Origin: Ferribacterium limneticum
Lineage (GTDB): Bacteria > Pseudomonadota > Gammaproteobacteria > Burkholderiales > Rhodocyclaceae
Direction: 5' to 3'
Assembly (NCBI RefSeq): GCF_020510625.1
Contig: NZ_CP075191.1
Coordinates: 2,974,001-3,038,000, forward strand
Length of the DNA stretch: 64,000 nucleotides
Of the stretch, positions 38,907 through 52,500 are shown piece after piece. Positions within the stretch are counted from its first letter, which is position 1. Each line of letters starts with the position of its first letter. Made by a program: the position numbers and the translations under genes. A model generated the notes under the pieces. That model was not told the origin of the DNA. It was given only the letters and a program-made list of their open reading frames with translations, and ran no database searches.

Positions 38907-39504
38907 GAGCGGTATCCCCGAAAGTGTCTTCGCGCACAATGCGCGGGGTGTTTTCGCGCGGCTCGATGGTGACCGGTTGATAGATCACACGAGCCTGATC
39001 GGGGTCGTAACGCATCTCGACGTGACCGGAAATCGGGAAGTCCTTGCGGAACGGGTGCCCAATGAAACCGTAGTCGGTCAGGATACGGCGCAGGTCGTCA
39101 TGACCAACAAAGGCAATACCGTAGAGATCAAAGGCCTCGCGCTCGAACCAGTTGGCACTGGTCCACACGCCGGTAATTGAAGCAACCGACGGAAAGCTCT
39201 CATCTTCAGCAAAGACGCGAACACGCAGACGCCAGTTATGCGCTATGGACAGGAGATGGACAACAACGGCGAAACGCTCGCCCTGCCACGCCCCATCACC
39301 ATAAGTCGAATAATCGACGCCGCAAAGATCGATCATCTCTTCGAAACCGAAAGCCGTCTCGTTGCGCAATGCAGCCATCACGCCAAGGTAGTCGGCCGCG
39401 GCGACTTCGATGGTTACTTCACCCAGCGCGAGCTTCAGAGACTTGAGCTTGTCGCCGAAATGCTCCTGCAGGTTTTGACTAAGCGTTTCCAGCTTGGCAG
39501 ACAT
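38899..39504 (-). CDS. nuoC: NADH-quinone oxidoreductase subunit C
   Basis: This 201-residue soluble connecting subunit shows the 30-kDa family motif ERE(A)[33 protein letters not shown] around residues 120-157. NuoC and NuoD are separate here, not fused as in E. coli. The gene ends within the start region of nuoD. Confidence 0.96.
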   Translation of the reverse strand: MSAKLETLSQNLQEHFGDKLKSLKLALGEVTIEVAAADYLGVMAALRNETAFGFEEMIDLCGVDYSTYGDGAWQGERFAVVVHLLSIAHNWRLRVRVFAEDESFPSVASITGVWTSANWFEREAFDLYGIAFVGHDDLRRILTDYGFIGHPFRKDFPISGHVEMRYDPDQARVIYQPVTIEPRENTPRIVREDTFGDTAHG

Positions 39505-39523
39505 ATCGAATCAGCCTTGGCAA

Positions 39524-40000
39524 TTAACGAGCAATGGTATTGGTACGACGAATCTTGTTCTGCAACTGAATGATCCCGTAGATCAACGCCTCAGCAGTCG
39601 GGGGGCAGCCCGGAACATAGATATCAACTGGAACGATGCGGTCACAGCCGCGCACAACAGAGTACGAGTAGTGGTAATAGCCGCCGCCGTTAGCACAGGA
39701 CCCCATGGAAATCACCCAGCGCGGCTCGGCCATTTGGTCGTAAACCTTGCGCAGAGCCGGCGCCATCTTGTTGGTCAGCGTACCAGCGACGATCATTACA
39801 TCGGACTGGCGCGGACTCGGGCGGAAAACAACACCAAAACGATCCAGATCATAGCGGGAAACACCAGCATGAATCATTTCGACCGCACAACACGCCAAAC
39901 CAAAGGTCATGGGCCACAAAGACCCGGTTCGCATGTAATTAATCAGCTTGTCTGCCGAAGTGGTGACAAAACCTTCCTGGAGAACGCCTTCAATAGCCAT
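39524..40000 (-). CDS. nuoB: NADH-quinone oxidoreductase subunit B
   Basis: This 158-residue subunit binds cluster N2, the electron donor to quinone. It has the tandem-Cys motif [27 protein letters not shown] and [13 protein letters not shown]. The N-terminus carries the amphipathic helix that faces NuoH. It lies 9 bases after nuoA. Confidence 0.97.
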   Translation of the reverse strand: MAIEGVLQEGFVTTSADKLINYMRTGSLWPMTFGLACCAVEMIHAGVSRYDLDRFGVVFRPSPRQSDVMIVAGTLTNKMAPALRKVYDQMAEPRWVISMGSCANGGGYYHYSYSVVRGCDRIVPVDIYVPGCPPTAEALIYGIIQLQNKIRRTNTIAR

Positions 40001-40009
40001 TTGCGAGCC

Positions 40010-40384
40010 TCATTCCCATTCCAGCGCGCCCTTGGCCCAGGCATAGACATAACCAATGACCAGAATGGCAACGAATACCAGCATTTCAACAAAACCGAAC
40101 ATCTTGATCGATTCAGTAGCGACGATATCTTTAAAAATCGACGCCCAAGGAAACAGGAAGGCAATTTCCAAATCGAACAAAATGAAAAGAATTGCAATCA
40201 AATAGAAGCGCACATCAAATTTCATGCGCGCATCTTCGAATGCCTCAAAGCCACACTCATAGGGTGATAGCTTTTCCGGGTCCGGACGGCTGGGGGCCAG
40301 AATAAAGCCCATAGCAACCGGCAAAACGCCAATTGCAACCCCCACCAGAACGAACATCAGAATTGGAAAGTAGTTTTCCATCAT
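40010..40384 (-). CDS. nuoA: NADH-quinone oxidoreductase subunit A
   Basis: This 124-residue, three-helix membrane subunit has the conserved loop [12 protein letters not shown] (with the redox-accessible Cys) and [27 protein letters not shown]. Tandem ATG codons at 40384 and 40381 precede ENYFPIL; neither has a strong ribosome site, so the start is uncertain by one codon. It is the first nuo gene, downstream of tRNA-Leu. Confidence 0.94.
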   Translation of the reverse strand: MMENYFPILMFVLVGVAIGVLPVAMGFILAPSRPDPEKLSPYECGFEAFEDARMKFDVRFYLIAILFILFDLEIAFLFPWASIFKDIVATESIKMFGFVEMLVFVAILVIGYVYAWAKGALEWE

Positions 40385-40446
40385 CCGCCGCCAATATTCA
40401 GTTTCTTGTTCGAAACAGCGCACCTTACGGCCACTGCCCCAGTTTT

Positions 40447-40531
40447 TGGTGCCGACGGCGAGACTCGAACTCGCACAGCTTGCGCCACTACCCCCTCAAG
40501 ATAGCGTGTCTACCAATTTCACCACGTCGGC
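40447..40531 (-). tRNA. leuU: tRNA-Leu (GAG anticodon)
   Basis: The minus-strand sequence folds as a class II tRNA: acceptor GCCGACG pairs with CGTCGGC, D-arm with GGTAGAC, anticodon loop CTTGAGG (GAG, reads CUC/CUU), long variable arm (GTGGCGCAAGCTGT), T-arm with GTTCGAGTC, and an encoded CCA end at 40449-40447. It lies between secG and nuoA on the same strand, as in other betaproteobacteria. Confidence 0.96.
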
Positions 40532-40583
40532 ACGTTCTTTTGATTCACCCGCCGAGGACTTATGCCGGGCAAACCACCTTGCG

Positions 40584-40955
40584 TTACCTCGGAACATCTT
40601 TCGCCTTGGACCCCGCTTCAACAGGAGCAGAAGGCGATTCAGCGCCGGCCGGAGCAGGCTGCGAAACAGGCTGCGATTGTACCGGTTCCTGCATCAGACT
40701 GCCAGACGTTTTTGGCTTATTGGACCCGATATAGGCCAATGTCAGACTTGTTACAAAAAAGACGGCAGCCAGAATACCCGTCGTACGACTAAGAAAATTA
40801 GCCGAACCGGTTGCGCCAAAAAGACTACCAGAGGCGCCGCTACCAAACGCAGCCCCCATATCCGCCCCCTTGCCATGCTGCATCAATACGAGAACAATAA
40901 TCACGATCGCCACCAAAATGTGGGCCGTCAGGACAAGAGAAAAAAGCCAGTTCAT
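40584..40955 (-). CDS. secG: Protein translocase subunit SecG
   Basis: This 123-residue membrane protein is the accessory subunit of SecYEG. It has two membrane segments (about residues 3-23 and 54-73) joined by the conserved loop [24 protein letters not shown], then a Pro/Ala/Ser-rich cytoplasmic tail (about 80-123). It follows tpiA by 11 bases and precedes tRNA-Leu and nuoA. Confidence 0.95.
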   Translation of the reverse strand: MNWLFSLVLTAHILVAIVIIVLVLMQHGKGADMGAAFGSGASGSLFGATGSANFLSRTTGILAAVFFVTSLTLAYIGSNKPKTSGSLMQEPVQSQPVSQPAPAGAESPSAPVEAGSKAKDVPR

Positions 40956-40966
40956 TTATCAGCCTA

Positions 40967-41716
40967 TCAATTTGCCGCAAGGCAAATCGCCAGAAAATCA
41001 TCCGCAACCAAGGCAGCACCACCGATCAAACCACCATCGATATCAAGCTGCCCAAACAACTCCACCGCATTCTGTGGCTTGACACTACCACCATACAAAA
41101 TACGCAAACCATTCGCCACCTGACGATCCTGCGCCGCAATCTGAGCACGGATCGCTGCATGCACCTCTTGAGCTTGCACCGGAGAGGCCGTCACCCCCGT
41201 CCCGATTGCCCAAACCGGTTCATAAGCAACCACCGCCGAAGCCATGGCCGCAACACCAGAACAATCCAAGACGGCCGATAACTGACGGGCAATAACAGCA
41301 CCCGTCAACCCAGCCTCGCGCTCAGCCAGCGTCTCTCCTACACACAAGACAGGCACCAGACCAGCCGTTCGAGCCGCATCGAATTTTGCTGCAACAACCG
41401 CATCGGTTTCGCCATACAGCGCACGACGCTCAGAGTGCCCCACCAAGACATAGCGACAACCAAACTCGAGCAACATGGAAGCCGCCACTTCGCCGGTAAA
41501 CGCACCTGAAGGGTGCTCGCTTACGGACTGCGCCCCCCAAACCAGCGACGACCCTGAGAAAAGCGATTGCACCTGCCCAAGATAAGGATAAGGAGGACAC
41601 ACAGCAACTTCACAAGCCACCCCGGAGACGCCAGCTTTGATACGCTCAAGCAACTCCGCATTCTGCTGAAGGCCGCCATGCATCTTCCAGTTACCTGCAA
41701 CGAGCTTTCTACGCAT
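40967..41716 (-). CDS. tpiA: Triosephosphate isomerase
   Basis: This 249-residue TIM barrel interconverts dihydroxyacetone phosphate and glyceraldehyde 3-phosphate. It has the substrate Lys in AGNWKMHG (about residues 7-14), the catalytic His in YVLVGHSERR (about 90-99), the catalytic Glu in AYEPVWAIGTG (about 163-173) and the C-terminal phosphate loop ILYGGSVK. A good promoter lies upstream at 41751-41780. Confidence 0.96.
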   Translation of the reverse strand: MRRKLVAGNWKMHGGLQQNAELLERIKAGVSGVACEVAVCPPYPYLGQVQSLFSGSSLVWGAQSVSEHPSGAFTGEVAASMLLEFGCRYVLVGHSERRALYGETDAVVAAKFDAARTAGLVPVLCVGETLAEREAGLTGAVIARQLSAVLDCSGVAAMASAVVAYEPVWAIGTGVTASPVQAQEVHAAIRAQIAAQDRQVANGLRILYGGSVKPQNAVELFGQLDIDGGLIGGAALVADDFLAICLAAN

Positions 41717-41750
41717 GCGCTAGACGATTCTGTTGGCGAAAAACCTTCGG

Positions 41751-41780
41751 ATTATAGCGACCCGAGGATTTTTCGGTCAA
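41751..41780 (-). promoter_or_regulatory. Promoter of tpiA
   Basis: On the minus strand TTGACC (41780-41775) and TATAAT (41756-41751) are 18 bases apart, with the start of tpiA 35 bases after the -10. It may serve tpiA-secG-tRNA-Leu and possibly nuo. The same stretch can form an imperfect stem (AAAAACCTTCGG/CCGAGGATTTTT) that may end glmM transcription. Confidence 0.7.
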
Positions 41781-41794
41781 TACGAATAGCAAAA

Positions 41795-43156
41795 TCAGCA
41801 ATTCGACTGCGCCGATTCGCGAACCACAGCAGCCAGTTTTTCGGCCGCGCACGCGACCTCTGCGGCATCCTCACCCTCGACCATGACTCTTAGCAGAGGC
41901 TCTGTTCCCGAAGCACGCAGCAGCACCCTGCCCCGCCCCTGAAGGCCAGCCTCAGCTTCAGCAAGTGCAGCCACAATCGCTGGATGCTCCTTCCAAGAAA
42001 ACCCGCGTGACACTGGCACATTGATTAGCCTCTGAGGGTACAAAACCAGGCCACTCAAGACTTGTTTCAGGCTACCTCCCGCCTCACGCAAGGCAGCCAG
42101 GACCTGCAATGCCGCGACAATACCGTCCCCCGTCGTGTGGCGATCCAGGGTCAGGATATGACCCGAATTTTCGCCACCGAAGAGCCAACCTTTTTCGTTG
42201 AGCATTTCTACGACATAGCGGTCACCAACCGCAGTTCGGGCAAAGGGAATATTCAGCTTGCCGAGTCCATGCTCCAAGGCAAGATTGCTCATCAGCGTGC
42301 CGACAACGCCTTTTACAGGAGCACTACGGGCACGACTACGGACGATGGCGTACAGCAACTGGTCGCCGTCGTAGAGATTGCCTTCCGCATCCACCATTTG
42401 CAGACGGTCCGCATCGCCATCCAGCGCAATACCGAGGTCAGCGCGATTGGCGAGAACTGCCTCACATAATGCCTTGGGTGCCGTTGCCCCGACCGCATCG
42501 TTGATATTCAGGCCATTGGGCTGAACACCGATGCTTACCACCTCAGCACCCAGCTCGTGAAAGACACTTGGCGCAATGTGATAAGCAGCACCATGAGCAC
42601 AATCGACGACGATTTTCAGCCCGCGCAGATCCATGTCGTTGGGAAAAGTGCTTTTGCAGAATTCGATGTAGCGGCCACGCGCATCCTCAATCCGCCGAAC
42701 CCTTCCCAAATCCGCCGGTGGCGCACAAACCATCGGCTGATCAATCCCTTCTTCAATGGCACGCTCGACTTCATCCGGCAACTTTGTACCCTGCGCCGAG
42801 AAGAATTTAATGCCGTTATCGTAATAGGGATTGTGCGACGCCGAAATGACGATGCCTGCCTGGAGACGCAAGGCACGGGTCAAGTAGGCCACAGCGGGGG
42901 TTGGCAAGGGACCAACCAGGCAAACCTCAACGCCAGCCGCAGAAAAACCGGCCTCAAGGGCCGATTCAAGCATGTACCCCGAAAGACGGGTATCCTTGCC
43001 GATCAGCACCGACGGGCGGTCTCCAGTCGGCATATCGCTTCGACCAAGCAATGCCTTGCCTGCCGAATAGCCAAGACGCATCACGAAATCGGGCGTTATC
43101 GGCGATTGACCAACCCGCCCCCGGACACCATCGGTACCAAAATATTTTCTAGTCAC
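41795..43156 (-). CDS. glmM: Phosphoglucosamine mutase
   Basis: This 453-residue enzyme converts glucosamine 6-phosphate to the 1-phosphate for cell-wall precursors. It has the phosphoserine loop [17 protein letters not shown] (about residues 98-114), the Mg-binding DGDADR (about 240-245), GGENSGH (about 321-327) and the phosphate-binding [16 protein letters not shown] near the C-terminus. Its start overlaps the folP stop. Confidence 0.96.
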   Translation of the reverse strand: MTRKYFGTDGVRGRVGQSPITPDFVMRLGYSAGKALLGRSDMPTGDRPSVLIGKDTRLSGYMLESALEAGFSAAGVEVCLVGPLPTPAVAYLTRALRLQAGIVISASHNPYYDNGIKFFSAQGTKLPDEVERAIEEGIDQPMVCAPPADLGRVRRIEDARGRYIEFCKSTFPNDMDLRGLKIVVDCAHGAAYHIAPSVFHELGAEVVSIGVQPNGLNINDAVGATAPKALCEAVLANRADLGIALDGDADRLQMVDAEGNLYDGDQLLYAIVRSRARSAPVKGVVGTLMSNLALEHGLGKLNIPFARTAVGDRYVVEMLNEKGWLFGGENSGHILTLDRHTTGDGIVAALQVLAALREAGGSLKQVLSGLVLYPQRLINVPVSRGFSWKEHPAIVAALAEAEAGLQGRGRVLLRASGTEPLLRVMVEGEDAAEVACAAEKLAAVVRESAQSNC

Positions 43157-43989
43157 TGCGAAATCCCCTTTTCGATTGCCGACCAGACAGCCAAGGCATC
43201 CTTGGTTGCTGCCACATCATGCACACGTAGTATTTTCGCATTTTTTTGTGCCGCAATGAGGGCAGCTGCAACACTGGCAGACAATCGCTCACCGACGGGA
43301 CGCCCGGTAATTGCGCCTAGCATCGACTTCCTGGAGACGCCAACCAGAATCGGCAGATCACCAACAAGCCCTTCATCCAACCCCCGAAAAAGAGTCAGAT
43401 TGTGATCCTGAGTTTTACCAAAGCCGAAACCAGGATCGACAATCAGCCGATCTTCGGCGATACCGAAGTACCGACAACGCTGAACAGCGGCCCTCAGGAA
43501 GCTTTTAACTTCGCTGACGACATCTTCGTAGGCGGGTGCCTGCTGCATCGTTCCTGGCTCGCCCTGCATGTGCATGAGACATACCGCACAGTCACTGGCT
43601 GCCACTACAGCCAGGGCTTCTGGATGAGCCATACCGGTGATGTCGTTAATCATGGTCGCACCAGCCTCAAGCGCCGCATGCATTACAGCAGGTTTGTAGG
43701 TATCAACCGATACCGGAACCCCCCACGCTGAAATCTCTCGGAGAACCGGAATCAAACGCCTCAATTCTTCATTCTCGGGCGTCGGGATGGCGCCCGGCCG
43801 AGACGACTCGGCACCGATATCGAGAATATCAGCCCCCGCCTCAAATTGATGGTGAGCATGCCTGATAGCCCGATCGACATCACCCACCAAACCATCTCCG
43901 GAGAATGAATCGGGTGTCAAATTAACAATCCCCATCAACAGAGGGCGATCAAGGGTAAGCAGAAAATGGCCGCAGCGAATTTTTTTCAT
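43153..43989 (-). CDS. folP: Dihydropteroate synthase
   Basis: This 278-residue TIM-barrel enzyme joins p-aminobenzoate to dihydropterin pyrophosphate in folate synthesis. It shows [15 protein letters not shown] (about residues 20-34), [11 protein letters not shown] (about 57-67), MINDITGM and [11 protein letters not shown]. It follows the ftsH terminator and overlaps glmM by 4 bases, a classical ftsH-folP-glmM order. Confidence 0.96.
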   Translation of the reverse strand: MKKIRCGHFLLTLDRPLLMGIVNLTPDSFSGDGLVGDVDRAIRHAHHQFEAGADILDIGAESSRPGAIPTPENEELRRLIPVLREISAWGVPVSVDTYKPAVMHAALEAGATMINDITGMAHPEALAVVAASDCAVCLMHMQGEPGTMQQAPAYEDVVSEVKSFLRAAVQRCRYFGIAEDRLIVDPGFGFGKTQDHNLTLFRGLDEGLVGDLPILVGVSRKSMLGAITGRPVGERLSASVAAALIAAQKNAKILRVHDVAATKDALAVWSAIEKGISQ

Positions 43990-43992
43990 GGC

Positions 43993-44026
43993 TGAAAAAC
44001 AAAAGGCCGGGAGAGGGCTCCCGGCC
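43993..44026 (-). terminator. Terminator of ftsH
   Basis: GGCCGGGAG (44005-44013) pairs with CTCCCGGCC (44018-44026) around AGGG. On the minus strand TTTTGTTTTT follows. folP starts just downstream, so folP must have readthrough or its own promoter. Confidence 0.85.
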
Positions 44027-44045
44027 AGTTCAAAGATTGAAAATA

Positions 44046-45926
<1,881 letters not shown>

Positions 45927-45981
45927 GCTTGCTCTCCTTCTACTGCATCGAGCGACAAAAATTACATTCTAAACAAAAGTC

Positions 45982-46599
45982 TCAGCGCAATGTGCGCCCG
46001 AGCAAATAAAGCTCGGGGCTACGGTCGCGTGACGCATCGGGTTTTCTTACCGCGACAGTCTTGAAGGTCGCACGCATCTGCCCCAAAAATGTCTCGTAAT
46101 CTGTTCCCTGAAAGACTTTGACCAGAAAAGCTCCCTCTGGTTTCAGGTGAGCCCGCGAAAACTCCAGGCCCAACTCGGCCAGATGCATGATGCGCGCCTG
46201 ATCGACAAGGGGGACTCCTGACATATTGGGGGCCATATCCGACATTACAAGCCCCACCCGACGCTCACCCAGCTTTTCTTCCAGTTGCTGCAGCACGTCG
46301 TCCTCACGAAAATCACCCTGAATGAACTGAACGCCATGAATTGGCTCCATCTCCAGCAGGTCAAGGGCAAACACGAGGCCACCATCACCAACTCGCTTGA
46401 CGGCGACCTGTGACCACCCTCCCGGCGTGGCCCCGAGGTCGACCACGACCTCGCCAGGCTTGAGTAGCTTGTCTTTGTCGTCCATCTCCATCAGCTTGAA
46501 AGCGGCACGGGAACGCCATCCCTCTTTCTTTGCGAGCTGCACGTAGGTGTCGTTGATATGCTCACGCATCCAAGCTTTGCTGGTTCTGGTTCTTTTCAT
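45982..46599 (-). CDS. rlmE: 23S rRNA (uridine-2'-O-)-methyltransferase RlmE
   Basis: This 205-residue enzyme methylates U2552 of 23S rRNA. It has a SAM motif [15 protein letters not shown] (about residues 49-63) and the catalytic K-D-K-E set ([31 protein letters not shown]). The ATG at 46599 opens the typical [10 protein letters not shown] start; the longer frame runs through the divergent yhbY gene and was rejected. Only 31 bases separate the two divergent starts. Confidence 0.95.
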   Translation of the reverse strand: MKRTRTSKAWMREHINDTYVQLAKKEGWRSRAAFKLMEMDDKDKLLKPGEVVVDLGATPGGWSQVAVKRVGDGGLVFALDLLEMEPIHGVQFIQGDFREDDVLQQLEEKLGERRVGLVMSDMAPNMSGVPLVDQARIMHLAELGLEFSRAHLKPEGAFLVKVFQGTDYETFLGQMRATFKTVAVRKPDASRDRSPELYLLGRTLR

Positions 46600-46630
46600 T
46601 CGGTAAAATGCCGTTTTTGAAAGGTTTACT

Positions 46631-46993
46631 ATGCTGCAATTATCATCTGCCCAGCGCTCTGAACTGCGCGCCCAGGCACATAATCTGAATCCCGTCGTGT
46701 CAATTGCTGAAAATGGCCTCACCGAGGCCGTCCTCAAGGAAATTGATCTCAATCTTCGGGCCCACCAACTGATCAAAATCCGCGTCTATGGCGACAGCCG
46801 GGAAAATCGGATCGCCTATTACGAGCAGATTTGCGCCCAGCTGGATGCCGCTCCGGTCCAACACATCGGTAAGTTGCTGGTCGTTTTTCGCCCGGCACCC
46901 ATCGAAAAATCTGCCGCCGATGCCAAAAAAAGTCAAAACTCGCGCCGCCCAGCCTCCGAACCACGCAAGACCAAGCGCGCCCACCAGGGCTGA
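46631..46993 (+). CDS. yhbY: CRM-domain RNA-binding protein YhbY
   Basis: This 120-residue protein belongs to the CRS1/YhbY family that associates with pre-50S ribosomes. It has [27 protein letters not shown] (about residues 12-38), the GxxG-like loop VYGDSREN (about 52-59) and LLVVFRP (about 82-88), then a Lys/Arg-rich tail. It is divergent from rlmE, another ribosome-assembly gene. Its stop abuts that of the convergent gene, the two sharing the palindrome TGATCA. Confidence 0.93.
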   Translation: MLQLSSAQRSELRAQAHNLNPVVSIAENGLTEAVLKEIDLNLRAHQLIKIRVYGDSRENRIAYYEQICAQLDAAPVQHIGKLLVVFRPAPIEKSAADAKKSQNSRRPASEPRKTKRAHQG

Positions 46994-47455
46994 TCACCTC
47001 AGCCCTCGACCACTCCAGACAACGAGCCACAGGCCCAGCAGACTCTGCATCAGGTAGAGGATGCTGGAAATGCCATGCCAAGCGGCAAAGCGATCGCGCA
47101 AAACGCTCTCCATGACCTCGCGCGGCAAGGCATCAACCTTTAGTTGCGCCATTAGCGGCTGAATACCGAACTGACTGGCTGCAACCATCGTTGCCATCAA
47201 AATCACCAGCCAGAACACGGCCCGCTTGAAAACCTGCCCACCCCAACGGGTGATCAGAAAAATTACCAAGTAAGCCGCAATCCCCAGGCCGACCCAGCCA
47301 ATTAATGCGAATAGTTTGCCGGCCACCATACCGGCAAGTTGGCGGTCGCCAAGACTGGAAAACAACACAGGCGCCACCAGATAGCCAATCGCCCACAAGC
47401 CGCCAACCCACAGGGCAATGACTGCGAGGTAGAGCGCCTCCGCCAGTTTACGCAC
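46994..47455 (-). CDS. DUF4149/TMEM205-like membrane protein
   Basis: This 153-residue protein has four membrane segments, with the family's opening ALYLAVIALWVGGLWAIGYLVAPVLF (about residues 6-31). Function is unknown. The GTG at 47455 sits 5 bases after the greA stop, without a clear ribosome site, so translation is probably coupled to greA. The frame extends into greA but those residues do not look native. It is regularly found next to greA in betaproteobacteria. Confidence 0.8.
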   Translation of the reverse strand: MRKLAEALYLAVIALWVGGLWAIGYLVAPVLFSSLGDRQLAGMVAGKLFALIGWVGLGIAAYLVIFLITRWGGQVFKRAVFWLVILMATMVAASQFGIQPLMAQLKVDALPREVMESVLRDRFAAWHGISSILYLMQSLLGLWLVVWSGRGLR

Positions 47456-47459
47456 TGAA

Positions 47460-47936
47460 TTATTCGTAGCGAACGTCGATGATTTCGTATTCGCGGATAC
47501 CGCCCGGCGCCTGCACCTGGGCGATATCGCCGGCATACTTGCCAATTAGCGCACGCGCCATCGGCGAATTTACCGAAATCTTGCCGGCCTTGATATCGGC
47601 CTCATCTTCCCCGACGATCTGGTAGGTCACGCTATCACCGGAATCCTGATCTTCTAGCTCGGCCGTCGCGCCGAACACACAGCGCCCATCGGCATCAAGT
47701 AGTTTCGGGTCAATGATCTGGGCGTTCGACAGCTTGCCCTCGACCTCCTGGATGCGCCCTTCAATAAAGCCCTGGCGCTCCTTGGCCGCATCGTATTCGG
47801 CATTTTCGGAGAGGTCACCATGCGAGCGTGCCTCGGCAATCGCGCCGATTACCCAAGGACGATCGACGGTCTTCAAGCGATGCAGCTCTTCACGCAACTT
47901 CTCGGCGCCAGCCACGGTCAGCGGAACTTTGCTCAT
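47460..47936 (-). CDS. greA: Transcription elongation factor GreA
   Basis: This 158-residue factor rescues backtracked RNA polymerase by stimulating transcript cleavage. It has the coiled-coil N-terminal domain with the acidic tip [16 protein letters not shown] (about residues 40-55) and the FKBP-like C-terminal domain ([18 protein letters not shown]..., [13 protein letters not shown]). The ATG at 47936 gives the typical [18 protein letters not shown] start. A stem-loop separates it from carB. Confidence 0.95.
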   Translation of the reverse strand: MSKVPLTVAGAEKLREELHRLKTVDRPWVIGAIAEARSHGDLSENAEYDAAKERQGFIEGRIQEVEGKLSNAQIIDPKLLDADGRCVFGATAELEDQDSGDSVTYQIVGEDEADIKAGKISVNSPMARALIGKYAGDIAQVQAPGGIREYEIIDVRYE

Positions 47937-47944
47937 ATTATCTT

Positions 47945-47994
47945 CCAGCAAAAGCAAAACCGCCGGCGCCCGAAACAGGGGCTACCCGGCGGTT
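47945..47994 (-). terminator. Stem-loop terminator after carB
   Basis: AACCGCCGG (47958-47966) pairs with CCGGCGGTT (47986-47994); on the minus strand TTTGCTTTTG follows. The loop is long (19 bases) and carries its own partial pairing, so efficiency is uncertain. It separates carB from greA. Confidence 0.6.
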
Positions 47995-48004
47995 CAGGTT
48001 GGTC

Positions 48005-51211
<3,207 letters not shown>

Positions 51212-51226
51212 TTCTTTACTCTCGCC

Positions 51227-52384
51227 TTATTTCGCCGGCTGCAGCGCGGCAACACCACGCGTCATGGCGTCGAGGAAGCGGTCAAACAGGTAGGCCACAT
51301 CGTGCGGGCCCGGGCTGGCTTCTGGGTGCCCCTGGAAGGAGAAGGCCGGCACGTCGGTGCGGGCGATACCTTGCAGCGAACCATCGAACAGCGAGACGTG
51401 GGTGACACGCAAATTACTCGGCAGCGAATCGCCATCCACGGCAAAACCGTGGTTCTGGCTGGTAATCAGCACCTGGCCTGTATCCATGTCCTTGACCGGA
51501 TGGTTGGCGCCGTGGTGACCAAACTTCATCTTCATCGTCTTAGCGCCGGAAGCGAGGGCCAGCAACTGGTGACCGAGGCAGATGCCAAAGGTCGGCACGC
51601 CGCGATCAAGGAACTCACGGATGGCGGCAATGGCGTAATCGCAAGGTTCCGGGTCACCCGGGCCATTGGACAGAAAGACGCCATCCGGTTTCATGGCCAG
51701 CACGTCGGCCGCCGGCGTTTGCGCCGGCACAACGGTCAGCTTGACACCGCGCTGGGCCAGCATGCGCAGGATATTTTTCTTGACGCCGAAATCGTAGGCA
51801 ACCACATGGAAGCGTGGCGCCGGGCCTTGTTCATAGCCCTTCAGCGTCCACTCAGCCTCGGTCCAGGCGTAGCTTTCCTTGGCCGACACAACCTTGGCCA
51901 GATCCATGCCATTCAGCCCGGGGAAAGCCTTGGCCAAAGCCAAAGCTTTGGATTCATCGACTTCGCCAGCCAGAATGCAGCCAGCCTGGGCGCCCTTTTC
52001 GCGCAGGATGCGAGTCAGTTTGCGGGTATCGATACCGGCAATAGCCACGATGCCATGCTTTTTCAGGTAGGACGACAGGTCGTCCTGGGTACGCCAGTTG
52101 GACGCAACCAACGGCAGATCACGAATGACCAGACCAGCCGCGTAATTGGCATTGGATTCAAAATCTTCCGCATTGCAACCGGTGTTGCCGATATGCGGGT
52201 AGGTCAGAGTGACGATCTGGCGGCAATAGGAAGGATCGGTAAGGATTTCCTGATAGCCCGACATGGCGGTGTTGAACACCACCTCGCCACTGGTGACACC
52301 ATCTGCGCCGATGGATTGGCCCTTGAAAACCGTTCCGTCGGCGAGGGCGAGAATGGCGGGAGTAAATGAGGGCAGCAACGACAC
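51227..52384 (-). CDS. carA: Carbamoyl-phosphate synthase small subunit
   Basis: This 385-residue glutamine amidotransferase subunit supplies ammonia to CarB. It has the N-terminal small-chain domain ([18 protein letters not shown]) and a class I GATase domain with the Cys nucleophile in [12 protein letters not shown] and the His-Glu pair in [13 protein letters not shown]. The GTG at 52384 was chosen: TAGGAGAG lies 6 bases before it and the product then begins near the normal family start. The ATG at 52417 has no ribosome site. Confidence 0.93.
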   Translation of the reverse strand: MSLLPSFTPAILALADGTVFKGQSIGADGVTSGEVVFNTAMSGYQEILTDPSYCRQIVTLTYPHIGNTGCNAEDFESNANYAAGLVIRDLPLVASNWRTQDDLSSYLKKHGIVAIAGIDTRKLTRILREKGAQAGCILAGEVDESKALALAKAFPGLNGMDLAKVVSAKESYAWTEAEWTLKGYEQGPAPRFHVVAYDFGVKKNILRMLAQRGVKLTVVPAQTPAADVLAMKPDGVFLSNGPGDPEPCDYAIAAIREFLDRGVPTFGICLGHQLLALASGAKTMKMKFGHHGANHPVKDMDTGQVLITSQNHGFAVDGDSLPSNLRVTHVSLFDGSLQGIARTDVPAFSFQGHPEASPGPHDVAYLFDRFLDAMTRGVAALQPAK

Positions 52385-52422
52385 GACCGGCTCTCCTAGA
52401 ATTTTCTGCTTATTCATGTGCC

Positions 52423-52450
52423 AAGCGGGAAGGCTCGCGCCCTCCCGCTT
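52423..52450. promoter_or_regulatory. Stem-loop upstream of carA
   Basis: AAGCGGGA (52423-52430) pairs with TCCCGCTT (52443-52450). On the plus strand a T-run follows (GTGCTTTTT), on the minus strand no T-run. Between the histidine-kinase gene and carA it could end leftward transcription only poorly; a role in the carA leader is possible. Confidence 0.4.
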
Positions 52451-52500
52451 GTGCTTTTTAACCTTACTATTCTAGCCGAAAAGAGCCTTTTCAGGCAAAT

